Numbered from the stretch's first letter, positions 50,392-59,186 are shown. The stretch: 64,000 nt of DNA from JAVBPE01 sp031549865 (GCA_031549865.1 JAVBPE010000018.1:37064-101063); one strand, 5' to 3'. The notes: a model not told the origin generated them from the sequence alone. Translations and numbers: made by a program.

Positions 50392-50428
50392 AGTCCTCAT
50401 TCTACAAGTTAGAGTGGGGACTTTTTTG
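50392..50428 (+). terminator. Late operon terminator
   Basis: AGTCCTCATTCTA pairs with TAGAGTGGGGACT (minor mismatches) around CAAGT and is followed by TTTTTT. Confidence 0.8.
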
Positions 50429-50460
50429 CGTTTATATGGTATAATAATATTGCAAAACTA

Positions 50461-50489
50461 TTGACATTACTAACTTTAAGGTGTATCCT
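50461..50489 (+). promoter_or_regulatory. Promoter of the nucleotidyltransferase gene
   Basis: TTGACA (50461-50466) and TATCCT (50484-50489), spacing 17, lie between the late terminator and the gene; the -10 is weak. Confidence 0.5.
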
Positions 50490-50563
50490 ATTACGATTTA
50501 GTGATTTTCTATTCTACTAAATGGGTGGCTAGGGGAAAAATTTAGAAAAGAGGTAGAAAACTT

Positions 50564-51226
50564 ATGTATCATTATTTTGAAGACAAAGAATTTTTAGAAA
50601 GAGCAAGAAAAATTTGCGTAGGGATTTTAGATAATCTTGAAATAAAATTGAGAGAGGATGGTATCAACACACAATTCTTTCTTGTTGGAAGCGGAGCTAG
50701 AAATATGGTTACGCAAAACGAAAATGGACCTATAGACTTTGATTATAATTTGAATATTCTTTCTTGCGACAACTTTAAGGACTGTAAGGCGATTAAAGAA
50801 AAGGTTAGAAAAGAGTTTAATAAGGTTATGGCTGAGTACAAATTAGCTGATGTAGATGACTCAACTTCGTCACTTACGACAAAGCCGATCTGCTTTACAG
50901 ATGAACCAGACATCAAATTCTCAATTGATTTATGTATCGTAACAAAAGATACAGCGGATCAATGGAACAGGCTAAAACATGAAAAAGGCATCAACTCATA
51001 TTATGACAAGTATTACTGGAACATTGCACCGAACTCTGCAGACTACAATGAAAAGGCTAGTGCAATAAAAAAAATTCCAGGTGCATGGCTGATAGTTAGG
51101 CAACAATACTTAGACCTTAAGAATAAGTACTTGACTCAACATGATTATGATCATCCATCATTCATTTGCTATATTGAAGCAATAAACAATGTCTATAATC
51201 ATTTGAAACAAAAAAAGTTAATATAA
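50564..51226 (+). CDS. Nucleotidyltransferase-fold protein
   Basis: A 220-residue protein with the nucleotidyltransferase signature: FLVGSGARN (G-S motif, about 39-47), PIDFDYNLN (D-x-D, about 55-63) and a third acidic residue in FSIDLCIV (about 126). All three metal ligands are present, so it is probably active. The family adds nucleotides to RNA, proteins or antibiotics, and relatives are also found in toxin and signalling defence systems. It has its own promoter and two terminators behind it, so it is expressed independently of the phage late genes. Substrate unknown. Confidence 0.72.
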   Translation: MYHYFEDKEFLERARKICVGILDNLEIKLREDGINTQFFLVGSGARNMVTQNENGPIDFDYNLNILSCDNFKDCKAIKEKVRKEFNKVMAEYKLADVDDSTSSLTTKPICFTDEPDIKFSIDLCIVTKDTADQWNRLKHEKGINSYYDKYYWNIAPNSADYNEKASAIKKIPGAWLIVRQQYLDLKNKYLTQHDYDHPSFICYIEAINNVYNHLKQKKLI

Positions 51227-51237
51227 TCCATTGAATT

Positions 51238-51269
51238 AGAAGTCGATATAACAGTCGACTTCTTTTTTT
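51238..51269 (+). terminator. Terminator after the nucleotidyltransferase
   Basis: AGAAGTCGA pairs with TCGACTTCT, followed by TTTTTTT. Confidence 0.85.
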
Positions 51270-51277
51270 GCGTTTAA

Positions 51278-51308
51278 GGGCTCAACGTTTTGACACGTGG
51301 GCCTTTTG
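51278..51308 (+). terminator. Second hairpin after the nucleotidyltransferase
   Basis: GGGCTCA.CG pairs with CGTGGGCC around a TTTTGACA loop and is followed by TTTTG. Confidence 0.55.
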
Positions 51309-51363
51309 TTTTGCTGTCGCATAAAAACCCGAATAAAAAATATAAGCGAAATTTCGCCAAATT

Positions 51364-51417
51364 ACCGGCAACAGCGTAGTTACCTCGCCATTAATCTCTT
51401 GAAGGAGAGATGCGCTT
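51364..51417 (+). promoter_or_regulatory. Structured RNA motif, copy B
   Basis: CGGCAA, AGTTAC and GCCATTAATC appear in the same order as at 20004. The following hairpin is TCTCT-TGAAGG-AGAGA here and CCTT-TGAG-AAGG there: bases differ while pairing is kept. It directly precedes the start of the next gene. Confidence 0.62.
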
Positions 51418-51813
51418 ATGGATAATAATAAAAAGAAAAAAATAATAGAACTTAGAAAATCTGGCTTTGGCTATAAGAAAATTGCAAAAGAACTTAGTCT
51501 TACGGTTAGTGCTGTTAGATGTGTATGCGAAAAAATAACCGATGAATATGATCTGATAGGATCTTGTAAAAATTGCGGCATTAAAATCAAGTCAATAAAA
51601 GGCAAACGCAAAAAAGTCTTTTGCAGTGATAAGTGCAGAATGGCTTGGTGGAATAGTCATATCAAGGAAGTTAATAAAAAGGCATATTACTCAGTTGTAT
51701 GCAAATGTTGTAGTAAAGAATTTATTGCTTATGGAAATAACAAAAGAGTTTACTGTTCACATAGTTGCTACATCAACGACAAGGCGAAAAAGGATGTGGC
51801 TAAGAATGGATAA
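51418..51813 (+). CDS. Helix-turn-helix/zinc-finger protein of the recombinase module
   Basis: A 131-residue protein. Residues 1-45 are a sigma region 4-like helix-turn-helix (KIIELRKSGFGYKKIAKELS, then VSAVRCVCEKI). Two zinc-binding units follow (SCKNCGIK...FCSDKCRMAWW and CKCCSKEF...YCSHSCY). The combination of this protein, a SHOCT-like small protein and serine recombinases recurs in Bacillota mobile elements. AGGAGAG precedes the ATG and structured motif copy B lies in its leader. It probably controls the recombinase genes. Confidence 0.72.
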   Translation: MDNNKKKKIIELRKSGFGYKKIAKELSLTVSAVRCVCEKITDEYDLIGSCKNCGIKIKSIKGKRKKVFCSDKCRMAWWNSHIKEVNKKAYYSVVCKCCSKEFIAYGNNKRVYCSHSCYINDKAKKDVAKNG

Positions 51814-52078
51814 AAATAAAATTCAACAATACTATAAATCTCTTATTCCTGTACGAGAAATGCTGAAAAAAGGACTAATTTCAAATAAAGATTTCCAACT
51901 TGCGGAAGATTTCTTGGCAAAAAAATATTGTATCAAAAAAGGTAATATTTATCGCTCAAATGACTTGATAAATATTAAAAATAGAGCAATATATATGATG
52001 CCGAAGGAGGACGTAATATTAAATGAACAAAACAATCACAAAGATAGAAATATTACCCAAATTACAAAAAAAGATTAG
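51806..52078 (+). CDS. Small SHOCT-like partner of serine recombinases
   Basis: A 90-residue protein starting at ATG 51806, overlapping the end of the HTH/zinc-finger gene. The stretch LIPVREMLKKGLISNKDFQL is the short helix pair of SHOCT-type domains. A hydrophilic tail follows, and its end overlaps the recombinase start by 56 nt. It may steer the neighbouring recombinase, for example as an oligomerisation or directionality partner. That role is inferred from gene order. Confidence 0.65.
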   Translation: MDKNKIQQYYKSLIPVREMLKKGLISNKDFQLAEDFLAKKYCIKKGNIYRSNDLINIKNRAIYMMPKEDVILNEQNNHKDRNITQITKKD

Positions 52079-53342
52079 CGTTGCTGCATATGCAAGAGTA
52101 TCATCGGGCAAGGATGCGATGCTGCATTCCTTATCACAACAGGTTAGTTACTATAACAGAATGATTCAACAGCATGATGAATGGAACTTTGCTGGAGTTT
52201 ATTCTGACGAAGCAATAACCGGAACAAAGGACAATAGGTTAGGATTTCAAAGAATGCTGGAAGACTGCAGGTCTGGTAAAATTGATATGATTATAACAAA
52301 ATCAATTTCAAGATTTGCTAGAAATACTTTGACTTTGCTTGAGACAGTTAGAGAGTTCACAAGTTGCAAGGTAGATGTGTATTTTGAAGAACAAGATATA
52401 CATACACTCAGCGGCGATGGTGAACTAATATTGACCTTTTTAGGTTCATTCGCACAAGAGGAATCAAGAAGTGTGTCGGAGAACATGAAGTGGCGAATCA
52501 AAAAAGATTTTGAAGAAGGTTTAATATGGGGCAGTAAATCCTGCATGGGATATAAACTGCAAAACAGAAAACTTATATTAGTCCCCCAAGAGGCAAACCT
52601 TGTTAGAGAAATATTTGAACTTTATATTGGTGGTGCTGGTGAGCAAAAAATCTGCAATATATTGAACAAAAACAATATACCATCATATCATGGATGCAAG
52701 TGGGGTAGATTTGCAGTGAGATCCATTTTAACTAATTATAATTACACAGGGGATTTGCTACTGCAAAAAACATATAGAGTAGACCACCTTTCTAAAATTA
52801 CCAGAGATAACTTAGGTGAGTATCCAAAGTATATTGTTGAAGATGACCATGAACCGATAATAAGTAAAGAGATTTTTAACAAGGTCATTGATTTAAGAGA
52901 GCAACGAAAGCACAAATCTGGTTCAAACAAAAAAAGCTGCAACACATATGATTTCTCTGGATATCTAAAATGCAGTAGTTGTGGCAAAAGTTATAGGCAT
53001 AAGATAAATTATAAAAAAGCGGTATGGGTTTGTGATACGTTCAATCGTGTTGGTAAATCTGCATGTCAAGCAAAGCAAATTCCAGAGGCAGAACTATATG
53101 TGGCAATAAATGAGTTGCTGGGGTTTAACAAATTTAACCCTGAAAAATTCAAGGCATTAATAGATCATATTGACGTCATGCCAGAAAACACTTTGAATGT
53201 CTATTACAAAAACGGCAATGTTAAAACAATAACGTGGGAATATCACAGTCGAAAAGAAACATGGACACCAGAGTTAAGGGATTTGGCAAGACAAAATTCA
53301 ATTAGAGTAAATTTGGAAAGGAATAAGCAATGGCAAAAGTAA
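52023..53342 (+). CDS. Large serine recombinase A
   Basis: A 439-residue large serine recombinase. The catalytic domain (about 18-150) begins VAAYARVSSGKD, with the nucleophilic serine in ARVS, and contains DMIITKSISRFARNTL. The recombinase domain (about 170-270) has SKSCMGYKLQNRKLILV and a zinc ribbon follows (CSSCGKSYRHK...VCDTF). The C-terminal coiled coil is short compared with recombinase B. GAAGGAGG precedes the ATG. It overlaps recombinase B by 13 nt, so the pair is made together, as in two-recombinase elements. Confidence 0.9.
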   Translation: MNKTITKIEILPKLQKKISVAAYARVSSGKDAMLHSLSQQVSYYNRMIQQHDEWNFAGVYSDEAITGTKDNRLGFQRMLEDCRSGKIDMIITKSISRFARNTLTLLETVREFTSCKVDVYFEEQDIHTLSGDGELILTFLGSFAQEESRSVSENMKWRIKKDFEEGLIWGSKSCMGYKLQNRKLILVPQEANLVREIFELYIGGAGEQKICNILNKNNIPSYHGCKWGRFAVRSILTNYNYTGDLLLQKTYRVDHLSKITRDNLGEYPKYIVEDDHEPIISKEIFNKVIDLREQRKHKSGSNKKSCNTYDFSGYLKCSSCGKSYRHKINYKKAVWVCDTFNRVGKSACQAKQIPEAELYVAINELLGFNKFNPEKFKALIDHIDVMPENTLNVYYKNGNVKTITWEYHSRKETWTPELRDLARQNSIRVNLERNKQWQK

Positions 53343-54913
53343 GAGTAATACCATCAACAATTAATCCACTAACACAAACTAATATAGGCGCTGCAGTAAA
53401 ACGCAGAGTTGCTGCTTACGCACGTGTTTCAACAGACAGCGATGAGCAATACACAAGTTATGAAGCGCAAGTCAATTTTTATTCAAAGTACATACAAGAA
53501 AAACCCGAATGGGAATTTGTGCAAGTTTATGCCGACGAGGGTATAACGGGGACAAATACAAAGAAACGTAATGAGTTTAATAAAATGATAGCAGATGCTC
53601 TTGAGGGCAAGATTGATTTGATAATAACAAAATCAATTTCGAGATTTGCCAGAAACACACTTGATACTATATCAATCACTAGAGATTTAAAAGCGAGTGG
53701 CATAGAGGTGTTTTTTGAGAAAGAGAACCTTTGGACACTAGATCCAAAAAGCGAACTAATCTTAACTATCATGGCATCAATAGCACAAGAGGAATCAAGG
53801 TCAATTTCACAGAACGTAACGTTGGGTAAAAGGTGGGGGTTTCAAGAAGGCAAAGTTTCATTTGCATATTCTACATTTCTAGGATACAAGAAGGTAGACG
53901 ATAAGATTGTTATAGACGAGGCTCAAGCTCAGGTTGTAAAAGCAATTTATCGAATGTATTTAGTTGAAGGAAAAACAGCTACTGGCATAGCAGTATATTT
54001 ACAAGGCGAAGGAATAAAAACGCCATCGGGTAAATCGACAAGATGGACTAAGAATACTGTTACATCAATATTGACGAATGAAAAATACAAGGGTGATGCA
54101 TTACTGCAAAAGAAGTTTACTGATAATTATCTAGAACATTCTATGGTGAAGAATAATGGTGAAGTGCCGCAATATTATGTTGAAAACAGCCATCCTGCGA
54201 TTATTGATAGAGAAACTTGGGAACAAGTGCAAGTTGAAATCAGAAGAAGAAATGCGCTTGGTTATCAATACTCAGCAACAAATGTGTTTGCAACAAAACT
54301 AATTTGCGACGACTGCGGTGGTTTTTACGGACAAAAGAAGTGGCACTCTACAGACAGATACTCAAAGTTCATGTTTCAATGCAACAACAAGTACAAAAAA
54401 GGCAAACCCAAATGCATTACGCCAAGTTTGCATGAAGACGATATTAAGCAAAAATTCATTCGGGCCTTTAACATAACAATTCAAGATAAAAATAGACTAA
54501 TTGAAGATACTAATGCAATTATTGAAATATTAACTAATACAGAAGACCTTGATTTGGAAATTGCAAACATGGTAAGTGAGATGGAAATAGTAAATGGACT
54601 AGTTCAAAAGTTAGTTAGTCAAAACGCTAAGAAAAGCCAATCACAAGAGGAGTATTCTAAAAAATATGACGAATTAGTTAGTCGATACGACAAAGCAAAA
54701 ACCAAATATGATGATTTGTGTTTAGAAAAGGTAGATAAGCAAGGACAACTTCTAAAGTTAAAAGCATTTATCGGTAATTTTATAGATAGAGATACAACAC
54801 TTGAAAGTTGGGACAGTGATATTTGGATGCTAATGGTGGAAAGTGCTATAGTCTATCGAAACAATAGCATTAAGTTTAAGTTTCACAATGGCGAAGAAAT
54901 AATAGTAGAATAG
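53330..54913 (+). CDS. Large serine recombinase B
   Basis: A 527-residue large serine recombinase with catalytic VAAYARVSTDSDEQYTSYEA (about 23-42), LIITKSISRFARNTLDTISI, a recombinase domain (TFLGYKKVDDKIVIDEAQAQ), a zinc ribbon (CDDCGGFYGQKKW...CNNKYKKGKPKC) and a long coiled coil near residues 385-480. It can cut and join DNA at specific sites without host factors. It is translationally coupled to recombinase A. GGAAAGG precedes its ATG. Confidence 0.92.
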   Translation: MAKVRVIPSTINPLTQTNIGAAVKRRVAAYARVSTDSDEQYTSYEAQVNFYSKYIQEKPEWEFVQVYADEGITGTNTKKRNEFNKMIADALEGKIDLIITKSISRFARNTLDTISITRDLKASGIEVFFEKENLWTLDPKSELILTIMASIAQEESRSISQNVTLGKRWGFQEGKVSFAYSTFLGYKKVDDKIVIDEAQAQVVKAIYRMYLVEGKTATGIAVYLQGEGIKTPSGKSTRWTKNTVTSILTNEKYKGDALLQKKFTDNYLEHSMVKNNGEVPQYYVENSHPAIIDRETWEQVQVEIRRRNALGYQYSATNVFATKLICDDCGGFYGQKKWHSTDRYSKFMFQCNNKYKKGKPKCITPSLHEDDIKQKFIRAFNITIQDKNRLIEDTNAIIEILTNTEDLDLEIANMVSEMEIVNGLVQKLVSQNAKKSQSQEEYSKKYDELVSRYDKAKTKYDDLCLEKVDKQGQLLKLKAFIGNFIDRDTTLESWDSDIWMLMVESAIVYRNNSIKFKFHNGEEIIVE

Positions 54914-54915
54914 TA

Positions 54916-54947
54916 AAAACCCATCAGTTTATATGCTGGTGGGTTTT
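54916..54947. terminator. Bidirectional terminator between recombinases B and C
   Basis: AAAACCCATCAG pairs with CTGGTGGGTTTT. The hairpin ends both convergent units and overlaps the last codons of recombinase C. Confidence 0.8.
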
Positions 54948-56374
54948 GCTTTTGCTCTGGACTTTCTTTTCTTTCGTTTAAAAGGCATTTTCTTTGCTAC
55001 GGCCCATTTAGGTAAGATACGCTCATATGTTGAACCATCAATTAATTCATAAAGTAATGTTCTATTAGGTGAGACGATAACTCTATTCACAATTACTTTG
55101 AAAGCAACACTTTTCATATATTGGTTCTCTGGCAGCAAATTAAGTTCATTAAGCTCTTTCTTTTTTATGTTTGCAAGTGGCTCAATAATTTTAGCAAGCT
55201 CAGTTTTTACCTTAGCATAAGTATCAAACAGTGTTTCAAATAGTCTATCGTTGTGATAGTATAGCTCGTCTTCATATAGAACAATATTTTTACAACGTAT
55301 ATCTTCATTATGTTTGTTATTGCAAGTCCATCTAATTATTATCTCTGGATAAAAATCATTACGATATTGTTTTCTACCATAGAATCGCTGGCAGCAACTA
55401 CAAATCAATTTTGACGAAAAAGTGTACGTATACGATAATTGTTGGTCATCAGTATTTTTTCTTTCTGATATTAAACGCTGGACTTCTTCAAAAGTTTTTC
55501 TTGGTATTATTCCTTCATGGCTATTTTTTATATAGTATTGATTAACTTCGCCTGTGTTCTTTTTTGCTTTCTTCGAGTAAATATCTACTACATACGTTTT
55601 CTGCAAAAGAGCATCACCAACATATTTTTCATTTGAAAGAATACTTGAAATAACATTCTTAGACCATTGCTTATTATGGACAGAAGGAATCTCCAAGATA
55701 TTAAAATATTTTGCGATATAATGAGCACTATTACCTTCTAAAAACAACTGGTAAATAAGTTTTACAAGAGGCGATTGTTCTTCGTCAATGAGCATCTCAA
55801 ATTTTTTACCTTTTTTATATCCTAAAAAGCCATTATAACCAATGCTAAACTTGCCTTCCGCATATCTTTTTCTGATACCCCACTTAACATTTGCAGAGAT
55901 TGATTTTGATTCCTCCTCAGCAACGGATGAGAGAATAGTCAATATGAAATCACCTTGCTGGTCCATGCTATCCAAGTTTTCTTTTTCGAAGAAGACACCA
56001 ACATTATTTTCTTTAAGCTTTCTAACAATTGTTAATGTATCAACGGTGTTCCTGGCAAAACGAGAGATTGACTTTGTTAGTATAAGATTAATTTTACCAT
56101 TTAGCGCATCTTCAACCATTCTATTGAACCCAGCTCTTTTCTTTGTACTTAGTCCAGAGATGCCTTCGTCAAAGTATACATCAACAAGTTTCCAATCTTC
56201 ATGTTTTCTGATGTATGTTTTGTAATATTTTTTCTGCGATTCAAGACTGTTTAGCTGTTCGTCTTTGTCAGAAGAAACACGTGCATAAGCAGCAACCAAA
56301 GTACATTTTTTCCTCTTGCCTGTTGCCTTTGTATCCTTATCATTTTTGGCTATTAGAGTTATTGACTTTTCCAA
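54929..56374 (-). CDS. Large serine recombinase C (opposite strand)
   Basis: A 481-residue large serine recombinase read leftward. Motifs: LVAAYARVSSDKDEQLNSLE (about 27-46), LILTKSISRFARNTVDTLTI, the recombinase domain FLGYKKGKKFEMLIDEEQSP, a zinc ribbon (CSCCQRFYGRKQY...WTCNNKHNEDIRC) and a very basic C-terminus (KRKKRKSRAKAK). It is closer in layout to recombinase A/B than to the tyrosine integrase at the element's end. It is co-transcribed with a SHOCT-like gene whose end it overlaps by 35 nt. Confidence 0.9.
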   Translation of the reverse strand: MEKSITLIAKNDKDTKATGKRKKCTLVAAYARVSSDKDEQLNSLESQKKYYKTYIRKHEDWKLVDVYFDEGISGLSTKKRAGFNRMVEDALNGKINLILTKSISRFARNTVDTLTIVRKLKENNVGVFFEKENLDSMDQQGDFILTILSSVAEEESKSISANVKWGIRKRYAEGKFSIGYNGFLGYKKGKKFEMLIDEEQSPLVKLIYQLFLEGNSAHYIAKYFNILEIPSVHNKQWSKNVISSILSNEKYVGDALLQKTYVVDIYSKKAKKNTGEVNQYYIKNSHEGIIPRKTFEEVQRLISERKNTDDQQLSYTYTFSSKLICSCCQRFYGRKQYRNDFYPEIIIRWTCNNKHNEDIRCKNIVLYEDELYYHNDRLFETLFDTYAKVKTELAKIIEPLANIKKKELNELNLLPENQYMKSVAFKVIVNRVIVSPNRTLLYELIDGSTYERILPKWAVAKKMPFKRKKRKSRAKAKPTSI

Positions 56375-56531
56375 GGTCCAGACCTCCTATGACAGGATTA
56401 TACATTTGTATTAATTCTTGCTTGGCTGCAGCGAACTGTTCCTCAGTTATTTTATTTTGTTCTAGTAATGATTGTAGCATCATCAATGAAAGCCTGTACT
56501 CAATTTCTCTTTTTGCATCTCTTTTATTCAT
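56340..56531 (-). CDS. SHOCT-like small protein, partner of recombinase C
   Basis: A 63-residue protein starting at minus-strand ATG 56531 behind GGAGG (7 nt). It contains SLLEQNKITEEQFAAAKQEL, a clear SHOCT-type helix pair. It precedes and overlaps recombinase C just as the 90-aa protein precedes recombinase A, so the two pairs are organised alike. Possible role as recombinase partner is inferred. Confidence 0.68.
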   Translation of the reverse strand: MNKRDAKREIEYRLSLMMLQSLLEQNKITEEQFAAAKQELIQMYNPVIGGLDLGKVNNSNSQK

Positions 56532-56664
56532 TATCACACCTCCGAGCGTTATATACTATTAACTCTAAAAGCGCAATAAGTCAAGTCAGTAGCCATTCAC
56601 ATTTTAGTAATTATTTATTTTGGAAATAATATGAAACAATATCGATACTATTAACGCAGTAATG

Positions 56665-56693
56665 TAGATTTTTATCGATTTTTCTGGTATAAT
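56665..56693 (+). promoter_or_regulatory. Promoter of the four-gene cassette
   Basis: TAGATT and TGGTATAAT (extended -10, hexamer 56688-56693), spacing 17, precede the 77-aa gene. The preceding 130 nt are AT-rich and also hold the divergent start of the recombinase C unit. Confidence 0.6.
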
Positions 56694-56728
56694 GATTTAA
56701 ATAATTCCATTTAAGAGGAGACAACCAC

Positions 56729-56962
56729 ATGGCAATAATTAAGAAAATATCAAAATCATATAATTATCAAATGAGAGGTAACTTAACTTTTTGTGAAGCA
56801 GAGTACAATGATTATTATTTTGAAAATAAAAAGTATGTTCGTATTCAAACATTTGGTAGCAACGAACGTCAAGAAAAAGGAAAACAAAGTCAAGTTATTC
56901 ATTTGGATAAAGAAGCAGCAATTAATCTTGTAGAATATCTTAAGGAATCATTTGATTTATAA
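56729..56962 (+). CDS. 77-aa protein opening the defence-like cassette
   Basis: A small, probably beta-rich protein starting MAIIKKISKSYNYQMRGNLT, with YVRIQTFGSNERQEKGKQSQ in the middle and a final helix (KEAAINLVEYLKESF). Similar small proteins of unknown role occur as single-stranded-nucleic-acid-binding-like ORFs in mobile DNA, but I cannot name a family with confidence. AAGAGGAG precedes the ATG. It is 53 nt upstream of the DUF2971 gene and shares its promoter. Confidence 0.6.
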   Translation: MAIIKKISKSYNYQMRGNLTFCEAEYNDYYFENKKYVRIQTFGSNERQEKGKQSQVIHLDKEAAINLVEYLKESFDL

Positions 56963-57015
56963 TAGTGAATTGGGATGCGATGCTGGCCGCATAATATGTC
57001 TCATTGAGGTGAAAA

Positions 57016-58134
57016 ATGGATTTTAAGGAAAGTATAAAAGAAAAACTGCCAACATTAAGATATTATAATGGGCAATATAATTTGGATACATATAGGGAAT
57101 TACAAGAATTAGTTATGAACAATATTCCTCAACAACTATATCGCTATAGATCGTTTAATTATAATAATCTTGATGCATTAGAGAAGGGACTTATTTTTGG
57201 TACTGTTCCAGATAATATGAATGATCCATTTGATTCTATACCATCATATGATATTCAGAAAATCAAAAATACTATTTTAAGTTCAAAACCAGAAAGTATT
57301 ATAGAAAACACAAACAAACTATTAGAAAACACATTAGATTTTTATCTTCAGAAATGTCGACCAGAAGATTCTGAATTAATTAAACATCAGTATCAAGAAT
57401 TGTTATTGTTAAAAAGTGAAGGAAAGTTATCTGAAGTTGTGACAAATTTGTTTTTTGAAACAAAAGAAAATTTGTTAAGAAACCTTGATGATTTTGCAAC
57501 CAAAAGCATTGATTCGTTAATTAAATTTGCGAATACTACATATGTCTCGTCGTTTACAACGGATATTAAGAATGAATTAATGTGGGGACATTATGCAGAT
57601 GGACATAGAGGATTCGCATTAGAATATGATTTCAATAGTATAAATGGGATATGTACAAAGGTATGTGATAAAGTTGTGTGCGCAAAATTGAAATTACGAA
57701 TTCCAATTCTACCAGTTCTTTATGGCGAATCAAGATTTGATGCGAATGATTACATTATAGATTGTATCGAAAATGAGTTTAATAAAAGTTTTAGTAATGG
57801 AACATTTGATTTCTTTATGGCATTAAAACTTTTTATGTATAAAAACAAAGCATGGCAATATGAAGATGAATGGAGATTGGTTTTTACAGAATTAAATGAA
57901 AATAAATTTGGGTTTTTAGATATACTGCCAACACATATTTTTGTTGGATCAAAAGCAAGTAAAAATCTAGTCAAATTAATTGCAAATATAGCACATTCAA
58001 AAGGAATTCCAATATCAAGAGAAGTTGTGAATTATGATGTTTCAAAACCAATAATTACATTTGAGCCACTTGTAACAAAAGAACTTAAAATGACACCACT
58101 AGAAATTATGAATGCAATTAAAGAATTAAAGTAA
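57016..58134 (+). CDS. DUF2971 protein
   Basis: A 372-residue protein of the DUF2971 family. Diagnostic stretches are QQLYRYRSFNYNNLDALEKG (about 35-54), GTVPDNMNDPFDS, LMWGHYADGHRGFALEYDF (about 188-206) and WQYEDEWRLVF (about 283-293). Its biochemical function is unknown, but DUF2971 genes are often found in accessory islands with defence genes. GAGGTG precedes the ATG. The gene is the second of four co-directed genes with gaps of about 20 nt. Confidence 0.8.
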   Translation: MDFKESIKEKLPTLRYYNGQYNLDTYRELQELVMNNIPQQLYRYRSFNYNNLDALEKGLIFGTVPDNMNDPFDSIPSYDIQKIKNTILSSKPESIIENTNKLLENTLDFYLQKCRPEDSELIKHQYQELLLLKSEGKLSEVVTNLFFETKENLLRNLDDFATKSIDSLIKFANTTYVSSFTTDIKNELMWGHYADGHRGFALEYDFNSINGICTKVCDKVVCAKLKLRIPILPVLYGESRFDANDYIIDCIENEFNKSFSNGTFDFFMALKLFMYKNKAWQYEDEWRLVFTELNENKFGFLDILPTHIFVGSKASKNLVKLIANIAHSKGIPISREVVNYDVSKPIITFEPLVTKELKMTPLEIMNAIKELK

Positions 58135-58152
58135 AAATGAGAAGGGAAAGAA

Positions 58153-59166
58153 ATGTCTATGAAAGAATATCATTTATTAACTGAATATTTAATAAAGAAC
58201 AATGAAGATATAATCAAGCTTTCTTTCAACGAAATTGAAGAACTTATCAAGGATAAATTGCCGAAATTTGTTAACAACCACCCGCACAGATTTTTTTATA
58301 ATAGCACAAGAAGTAGTTATTTTAAATATTGGAATGATGCCGGTTATGTTGCGATTGTTGAACCACATGAAAGACAGGTTGTATTTACAAAGGGAACTGA
58401 AACTTTTGAAAAAACAAGCAAATATACAAAAGTTAAAAAAACCATCAAACTGAGCAAGCCAGCACCAAAAAGTCTTGAGGAAGAAGTTTTATTAACAACA
58501 CCGGAGAATCTATGTGGTCTTGACAAAGATGAGTACTTAATGGTTCGCTTGAGTAAGGAAAATTCGAATATAGTAGAAGCCTGTATTTCAGTAGATGTAA
58601 GCTATAAACCAATCGGGAAGGAAGCCTTCCTAAAAAGACAGAAAAACAATGATTTTTCTCAAGAAGCATACTATGAAATAATTAATAGAATTGCTACAGA
58701 AAATTCGACTAGAACTTCGGTTGACACTATGACTTTGTTAGCAAGTTTCTTGGCTGATACTCAGAATAATTTTTTGTCAAGATTGGCAGAAGGTAAGCCA
58801 GAATTAGTTGATGATCTTCTTGATAATCTTGTTAAAAATGGAAGTAGACGTGACAAAAGTTTGGTTAGCAAGGTTTGTAGATACTTAAATGAGTGGATAT
58901 ATGGCACTGATTCATATACAATAAATGATTCGGTTGTTAGAGCTATTCTTCCATATTATCTTGCTTACTATAAAATTGAAAAATCATTATGGTGGAACAA
59001 AAACTTGGAAGACATGAAATATGTAGAGTTTTTCAATTTGTTCAATCAGTTAAAAGATAAATTAGAAGGATTGAACAGACATCAATTAGACCACTTAATT
59101 TGGTATGCTTATAAGAGTGACAAAATTCGTTTTGAAATGGCTAAAGCATTGTCTTTAGTTATTTAA
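58153..59166 (+). CDS. DUF7662-like/OGG-like cassette protein
   Basis: A 337-residue protein. Residues 5-75 (EYHLLTEYLIKN, LSFNEIEELIKDKLPKF, YFKYWNDAGYVAIVEP) read like the DUF7662 domain, a small predicted DNA-binding fold. The C-terminal half contains SLVSKVCRYLNEWIYGTDSY and TINDSVVRAILPYYLAYY, the 'S..SK.....Y...DS.V...L..Y' pattern of OGG/HhH-GPD-like domains found in some defence-associated proteins. Both calls are pattern memory and not certain. It lies between DUF2971 and the nuclease in one operon. Confidence 0.58.
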   Translation: MSMKEYHLLTEYLIKNNEDIIKLSFNEIEELIKDKLPKFVNNHPHRFFYNSTRSSYFKYWNDAGYVAIVEPHERQVVFTKGTETFEKTSKYTKVKKTIKLSKPAPKSLEEEVLLTTPENLCGLDKDEYLMVRLSKENSNIVEACISVDVSYKPIGKEAFLKRQKNNDFSQEAYYEIINRIATENSTRTSVDTMTLLASFLADTQNNFLSRLAEGKPELVDDLLDNLVKNGSRRDKSLVSKVCRYLNEWIYGTDSYTINDSVVRAILPYYLAYYKIEKSLWWNKNLEDMKYVEFFNLFNQLKDKLEGLNRHQLDHLIWYAYKSDKIRFEMAKALSLVI

Positions 59167-59186
59167 AATTTGAAAGGAGATTACAT

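Noticed and set aside
51418..56531. SCCmec-like ccrAB cassette
   Set aside because: The recombinases are of the general large serine type with SHOCT-like partners; there is no rlmH target gene or cassette chromosome context, and integration is at ssrA.
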